NCBI GenBank assembly: GCA_030746455.1
Contig: JASLMQ010000439.1
Coordinates: 1-9,197, forward strand
Length of the DNA: 9,197 bases
Direction: 5' to 3'
From: Candidatus Latescibacterota bacterium
GTDB lineage: Bacteria > Latescibacterota > UBA2968 > GCA-2709665
A program made the translations under genes and the position numbers. Shown in pieces: positions 5,863-9,197 of the stretch (position 1 is the stretch's first letter; every line of letters begins with the position of its first letter). The notes beneath the pieces were generated by a model. That model ran no database searches, was not told the origin of the DNA, and saw only the letters and a list, made by a program, of their open reading frames with translations.

Positions 5863-8127
5863 ATGCACCGGAGCGCACCGATATTGCTCGCCCTGCTACT
5901 CCTGCCGGCACCCGCCGGGGCGGACGGCATCATCCTCCCCGAACCATGGGTCGAGCTGGCGATCGGACGACATGAGGTCGAAGTGGCCATCCGAGACCAG
6001 GCCGCGGTAACCGAGATCGACCAGACCTTCTTGAATCTCAGCCGGATTCGCGGGGTGGAGGGCACCTACGTGTTCCCGCTCCCGGAGGGGGCGGCCATCT
6101 CGGCCTTCTCGATGACGGTGGACGGGAAGCCGCTGGCCGGCGAGCTCCTGCCGGCGGACGAGGCCAGGAAGATCTACACCGATATCGTTCGACAGAGGAT
6201 CGACCCGGCGCTCCTGGAGTATGCTGGCCGAGGCGCCTATCGTGCGCGCATCTTCCCCATCGTCCCGGGGGAGCCCAAACGCGTTCAGCTGTCGTACAGC
6301 GAGGTCATTCCCGAACGGAATGACGTCCGCAAGTACGTCTACCCGCTCAACACGGAGAAGTTCTCCGCCCGCCCTCTCGAGGTGGTCTCCGTCCGGGTGG
6401 AGATCGAGTCCTCCGACCCCATCAAGAACGTCTACTGCCCCTCGCACCGGGTGGACGTGCAGAGGGTGGACGACACCCACGTGACCGTGATCTACGCCGA
6501 CGAGGGCACCCTTCCCACGACCGATTTCGTGCTCTACTACAGCGTGTCCCGGGACGATGTGGGCACCAACGTGATGACCTATCGACGGCCGGACGAGGAC
6601 GGCTATTACATGCTCCTTGCCGCCCCCAAGGTGGAGGTGGACGAGGCGCAGGTGGCCAAGAAACGCGTGGCCCTGGTGCTGGACCGTTCCGGGAGCATGA
6701 TGGGCGCGAAGATGGCCCAGGCCCGGGACGCCCTCAAGTTCGTTCTGAACCACCTCAACGAGCAAGACCAGTTCAACATCCTGGACTACAGCACGCTCGT
6801 GTCCTCCTACGCGCCGGAGATGGTCCAGGCCAACGCAGAGGCGGTGTCCGCCGCACTGGCCTACGTCGGCAGGCTCGAGGCCGGAGGCGGGACCAACATC
6901 CACGCCTCCCTGTTGGCCGCGCTGGGGCAGTTGAGTGACGACGGCTACGTGAACATGGTCCTGTTCCTCACCGACGGACTCGCCACGGTGGGTGTGAGCG
7001 ACAACGGCGAGATCCTTGCCGACGTGGCAGGGAAGAACGGCGTGGGGGCGAGGATCTTCGCCTTCGGCGTCGGTTACGACGTGAATACCCACCTGTTGGA
7101 CAGGCTCGGAACGGAGAACCACGGGACTTCGGCATACGTCAAACCAGGGGAGGATATCGAGGAGGAGGTTTCGGCCTTCTACGCACAGGTCAGCCACCCG
7201 GTTCTCTCCGGCCTGGCCCTGGATTTCGGGACGGTATCCGTCCAGGACGCCTACCCCCGGTCGCTTCCCGACCTGTTCAAGGGCTCGCAGGTGGTTCAGT
7301 TGGGACGGTACAGCGGGCAGGGGGAGGCCACAGTAACGCTTGCGGGCACGGCGAACGGGCGCGAGCTCTCGTTCGCCCAGGCGGTTTCCTTCCCGGCCGA
7401 GGCGGAGGAGAACGATTTCCTGCCACGGCTGTGGGCCACGCGCAAGATCGGGTTCCTCCTCGACCAGATCAGGCTGAACGGCGAGGACGACGAGCTGGTC
7501 GACGAAATCATCTCCCTCAGCCGAACGCATGGAATCATCACACCCTACACGTCCTTCCTGGTCCTCGAGGACGAGCCGCCACCGCGGCTGTCCTTCGGGG
7601 CCGGCTTCGAGAAGGATTCCGGTGCCGATGCCGTGGCGGCGTCGGAGACCACGCGGAACCTGGCCGGCGCCACCTCAGCGCCTCAGACCCCGGTCGCTGG
7701 TGACGGGGGAGGCGTGAGGGTCGTCGGGCCCAAGACGTTCTACCTACGCGACGGGGTGTGGAAGGACGCCGCCACCACCGGGGACGAAGCCACGCAGGAC
7801 TTCGCTTTCGGCAGCGACCCCTACTTCGACCTCCTGGTTCGTGTTCCCGCTCTGGGCCCGTTCTTCTCCATCGGGAAGGAGGTCGTCGTGAGTCACGAAG
7901 GAACGACGTATCGGGTCACCGTCGGGGCCACGCAGCCCGGGGTGTTGCGGAGCGATTTCACGGGAGACGGGCGCGTCGGCTTTGCGGACCTGGCCCGGTT
8001 TGCCCAGGCGTTCGGGCGTGCGGAAGGGGAGGCCGGCTTCAGTCCCGATTTCGATCTGGACGGCGATCGACGGGTGGGATTCGGGGACTATGTGGTGCTC
8101 GCATCGGAGTTCGGGCAGGCCCAGTAG
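5863..8127 (+). CDS. Secreted VIT and von Willebrand A domain protein with dockerin-like C-terminus
   Basis: 754 residues, exported (signal peptide about 1-20, LLALLLLPAPAGA). The VIT domain (about 28-150) has EIDQTFLN, GTYVFPLPEGAAI and DEARKIYTDIVR. The vWA domain (about 267-440) has a complete metal-ion-dependent adhesion site: Asp274, Ser276 and Ser278 (DRSGSM), Thr344 (GGGTNI) and Asp371 (LTDG). A conserved C-terminal region of bacterial VIT/vWA proteins follows (RTHGIITPYTSFLVLED, KTFYLRDGVWKD, SDPYFDLL). The end carries two calcium-loop repeats like type I dockerins: Asp698, Thr700, Asp702 and Asp709; then Asp731, Asp733, Asp735 and Asp742. The ATG at 5863 has GGGAG at 5849-5853 and lies downstream of the sigma54 promoter; upstream in-frame starts are ruled out by that promoter. 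Relatives of inter-alpha-trypsin inhibitor heavy chains are thought to mediate adhesion or matrix interaction. The dockerin-like tail suggests docking or calcium-stabilised surface display. The exact partner is unknown. Confidence 0.92.
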   Translation: MHRSAPILLALLLLPAPAGADGIILPEPWVELAIGRHEVEVAIRDQAAVTEIDQTFLNLSRIRGVEGTYVFPLPEGAAISAFSMTVDGKPLAGELLPADEARKIYTDIVRQRIDPALLEYAGRGAYRARIFPIVPGEPKRVQLSYSEVIPERNDVRKYVYPLNTEKFSARPLEVVSVRVEIESSDPIKNVYCPSHRVDVQRVDDTHVTVIYADEGTLPTTDFVLYYSVSRDDVGTNVMTYRRPDEDGYYMLLAAPKVEVDEAQVAKKRVALVLDRSGSMMGAKMAQARDALKFVLNHLNEQDQFNILDYSTLVSSYAPEMVQANAEAVSAALAYVGRLEAGGGTNIHASLLAALGQLSDDGYVNMVLFLTDGLATVGVSDNGEILADVAGKNGVGARIFAFGVGYDVNTHLLDRLGTENHGTSAYVKPGEDIEEEVSAFYAQVSHPVLSGLALDFGTVSVQDAYPRSLPDLFKGSQVVQLGRYSGQGEATVTLAGTANGRELSFAQAVSFPAEAEENDFLPRLWATRKIGFLLDQIRLNGEDDELVDEIISLSRTHGIITPYTSFLVLEDEPPPRLSFGAGFEKDSGADAVAASETTRNLAGATSAPQTPVAGDGGGVRVVGPKTFYLRDGVWKDAATTGDEATQDFAFGSDPYFDLLVRVPALGPFFSIGKEVVVSHEGTTYRVTVGATQPGVLRSDFTGDGRVGFADLARFAQAFGRAEGEAGFSPDFDLDGDRRVGFGDYVVLASEFGQAQ

Positions 8128-8177
8128 CCTTCGCCGGCGCGGAGGCTTCTGGCCGCGAGGATGAAGAGGGGATCCAT

Positions 8178-8759
8178 ATGCGCAGTACGAGACGGGTGGG
8201 CATCTGGACGGTCGTGGCCCTGCTTGCGACCTGGGTCTGCGCGGCCGATGGCGCACCGCGCGTGGCGCCGATCCTGACCGATGTGGAGACCGATTTCGGC
8301 ACCTACAGGCCGCAGCTGGTGACCGTCGATCCGAGCCTGGTGGCCGCCCAGATCCCGCAGGATCTCTCGGGAGTTGAGAACCTGGCGGCCTTCGGCCTTG
8401 GGGATCCGGAGCGGGAGGCCCTGAGGGGCCACGGCTTCTTCCTGGCGGACAGCGGAAGGCGTCAGATCTACGAGCAGTACAAGGATGCCAAGGAACGGGG
8501 GGTCCCGATCTTCGTGACCACCGACGGACTGCTTCACACCCTTCACGTCGTCTACGACTATGCGCTGCGGGTGATGGAGGTCCGCAGGTTCTCCGACGAC
8601 CTGAAGGTCCTCACCGAGGCCGTGCGTAGCCGGATGCAATCCGAGCTGGACGCAGCTTCGGATCCGGTGGTCCGCGACGTCCTGAGGAAGAACGTGGCCT
8701 ATTTCTCGGTGGCCCTGTCGCTACTCGATTCTGAGGCCAAGATTTTGGAATCAGTTTAA
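8178..8759 (+). CDS. DUF3160 family protein, N-terminal part ending at an in-frame TAA
   Basis: 193 residues before a TAA at 8757-8759. The signal peptide is at about 1-26 (VGIWTVVALLATWVCA); the Cys lacks a proper lipobox, so this is probably not a lipoprotein. The DUF3160 family is recognisable from FFLADSGRRQIYEQYKDAKE, GVPIFVTTDGLLHTLHVVYDYALR and the following helical part. DUF3160 proteins are usually several hundred residues longer, and the missing part is found in the same frame directly after the stop. The ATG at 8178 is chosen for its signal peptide and the AGAGGGGA just upstream. It follows the VIT/vWA gene by 50 bases and is likely transcribed from the same sigma54 promoter. The biochemical function of DUF3160 is unknown; an extracytoplasmic location is inferred from the signal peptide. 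The product is either truncated or the stop is an error or is read through. Confidence 0.8.
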   Translation: MRSTRRVGIWTVVALLATWVCAADGAPRVAPILTDVETDFGTYRPQLVTVDPSLVAAQIPQDLSGVENLAAFGLGDPEREALRGHGFFLADSGRRQIYEQYKDAKERGVPIFVTTDGLLHTLHVVYDYALRVMEVRRFSDDLKVLTEAVRSRMQSELDAASDPVVRDVLRKNVAYFSVALSLLDSEAKILESV

Positions 8760-8830
8760 ACGGTTGTACAAGAAGAGCTTTCACTGATCGATTCCCATGT
8801 AGGATTATCCCCTTCACCCATCTTTGGCGA
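8721..8830. other. Low-GC patch inside the DUF3160 gene
   Basis: By hand count this 110-base segment has 48 G/C (about 44%). The 110 bases before it have 71 (about 65%) and the 110 after it have 69 (about 63%). Third codon positions are G/C in only 15 of 38 codons, with codons such as TTA, GTA, TCA, CAA and ATT that are rare elsewhere in the window. The in-frame TAA sits inside it. The encoded protein still fits the family, so the patch looks like replaced homologous sequence rather than an insertion. Confidence 0.65.
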
Positions 8831-9197
8831 TACCCACGAGGAGGACTACAGCCAGTACGTACCCCGCGGGCACTACACGAGGTCCGAGGCGCTGGGTCGG
8901 TTCTTCCGGGCGATGATGTGGTACGGACGGATGGACTTCAGGCTCAGGAAGCAGGACGGCTCGCCCAACCGCGAGGAGACCCTGGGGGCGATCCTGATCG
9001 CTCGGGCGCTCGAGGCCACGGCAGTTTCGGGAAGACCGGCGCTCTCGGTCTGGGATCGGATCTACGAACCCACGGTCTTCTTCGTCGGCAAGGCGGACGA
9101 CCTGACCGTGCGGGAGTATCTCGATCTACTCGCCCCGATCTACGGGTCCGGCTTTGTGGACCTGGATGCCGACGCCCTGGGGGACACGGTCCTGGTA
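8760..9197 (+). pseudogene. DUF3160 continuation in the same frame after the TAA, cut by window end
   Basis: The 146 codons after the TAA are open to the window edge and continue the DUF3160 protein with no frameshift: VVQEELSLIDSH, SPIFG, EEDYSQYVPRGHYTRSE, GRFFRAMMWYGRMDFRL and REYLDLLAPIYGSGFVD. The EDYSQY-PRGHYTRSE block is the most conserved part of the family that I recognise. No ribosome binding site with a start codon follows the stop; the first in-frame ATG is at 8913, inside the conserved domain, so this is not an independent gene. The rest of the gene lies outside the window, and whether it carries other lesions cannot be seen. A single nonsense base change would explain the break. 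Confidence 0.75.

Noticed and set aside
5896..7530. 544-codon open frame on the - strand across the VIT/vWA gene
   Set aside because: It is antisense to a gene with clear domains. Its product is a His/Val/Leu/Gly-rich sequence with no family features, as expected from GC-biased third positions read backwards.
7758..8177. Upstream extension of the DUF3160 frame into the VIT/vWA gene
   Set aside because: It overlaps a well-supported gene in another frame and is Arg/Gly-rich. The signal peptide starts at 8178.
8756..8760. Frameshift as the cause of the DUF3160 interruption
   Set aside because: I translated the three + frames after the stop. The family sequence resumes in the same frame, so it is a nonsense codon and not an indel.

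Overview
This is a high-GC window (about two thirds G+C by eye) from a Gram-negative bacterium. Several products carry signal peptides and one looks like an outer-membrane beta-barrel. The dockerin-like tail on a VIT/vWA protein and a DUF3160 protein suggest an uncultivated lineage of the Latescibacterota/Eisenbacteria/Krumholzibacteriota kind. That placement is a weak inference from gene style; no rRNA or tRNA is present to test it. All supported genes lie on the + strand.

Left part (1-5515). A small DUF971 zinc-motif protein comes first. It is followed by a two-component pair: a membrane histidine kinase and an NtrC-family sigma54 activator with intact REC, AAA+ (GAFTGA) and Fis-type HTH parts. 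About 57 bases later come an exported coiled-coil protein and, overlapping it by 4 bases, an exported outer-membrane barrel protein. The kinase, regulator, coiled-coil and barrel genes have short gaps and probably form one operon that senses and acts on the cell envelope.

Middle (5516-5862). This 347-base gap contains no gene but is rich in signals. It holds a hairpin just after the barrel gene, three degenerate 9-base tandem units, a perfect 10-bp inverted repeat, a second TGGGA/TCCCA dyad cluster, and a near-consensus sigma54 (-24/-12) promoter with a good ribosome binding site downstream. The inverted repeats lie about 135-165 bases upstream of the predicted start site, where sigma54 activators usually bind. 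The activator encoded 2.5 kb upstream is the obvious candidate regulator.

Right part (5863-9197). The sigma54 promoter drives a 754-residue secreted VIT + von Willebrand A protein with a full MIDAS motif and a C-terminal pair of dockerin-like calcium loops. Fifty bases later a DUF3160 gene begins. Its reading frame is interrupted by a single in-frame TAA at 8757-8759, yet the same frame continues without a shift, with recognisable DUF3160 sequence, to the window edge. The TAA lies in a roughly 110-base patch of markedly lower GC and foreign-looking codon use, so the patch and the stop may share one origin (gene conversion, assembly chimera or local decay).

The most interesting readings are the probable sigma54 circuit linking the two-component system to a secreted vWA/dockerin protein, and the low-GC patch with the in-frame stop.
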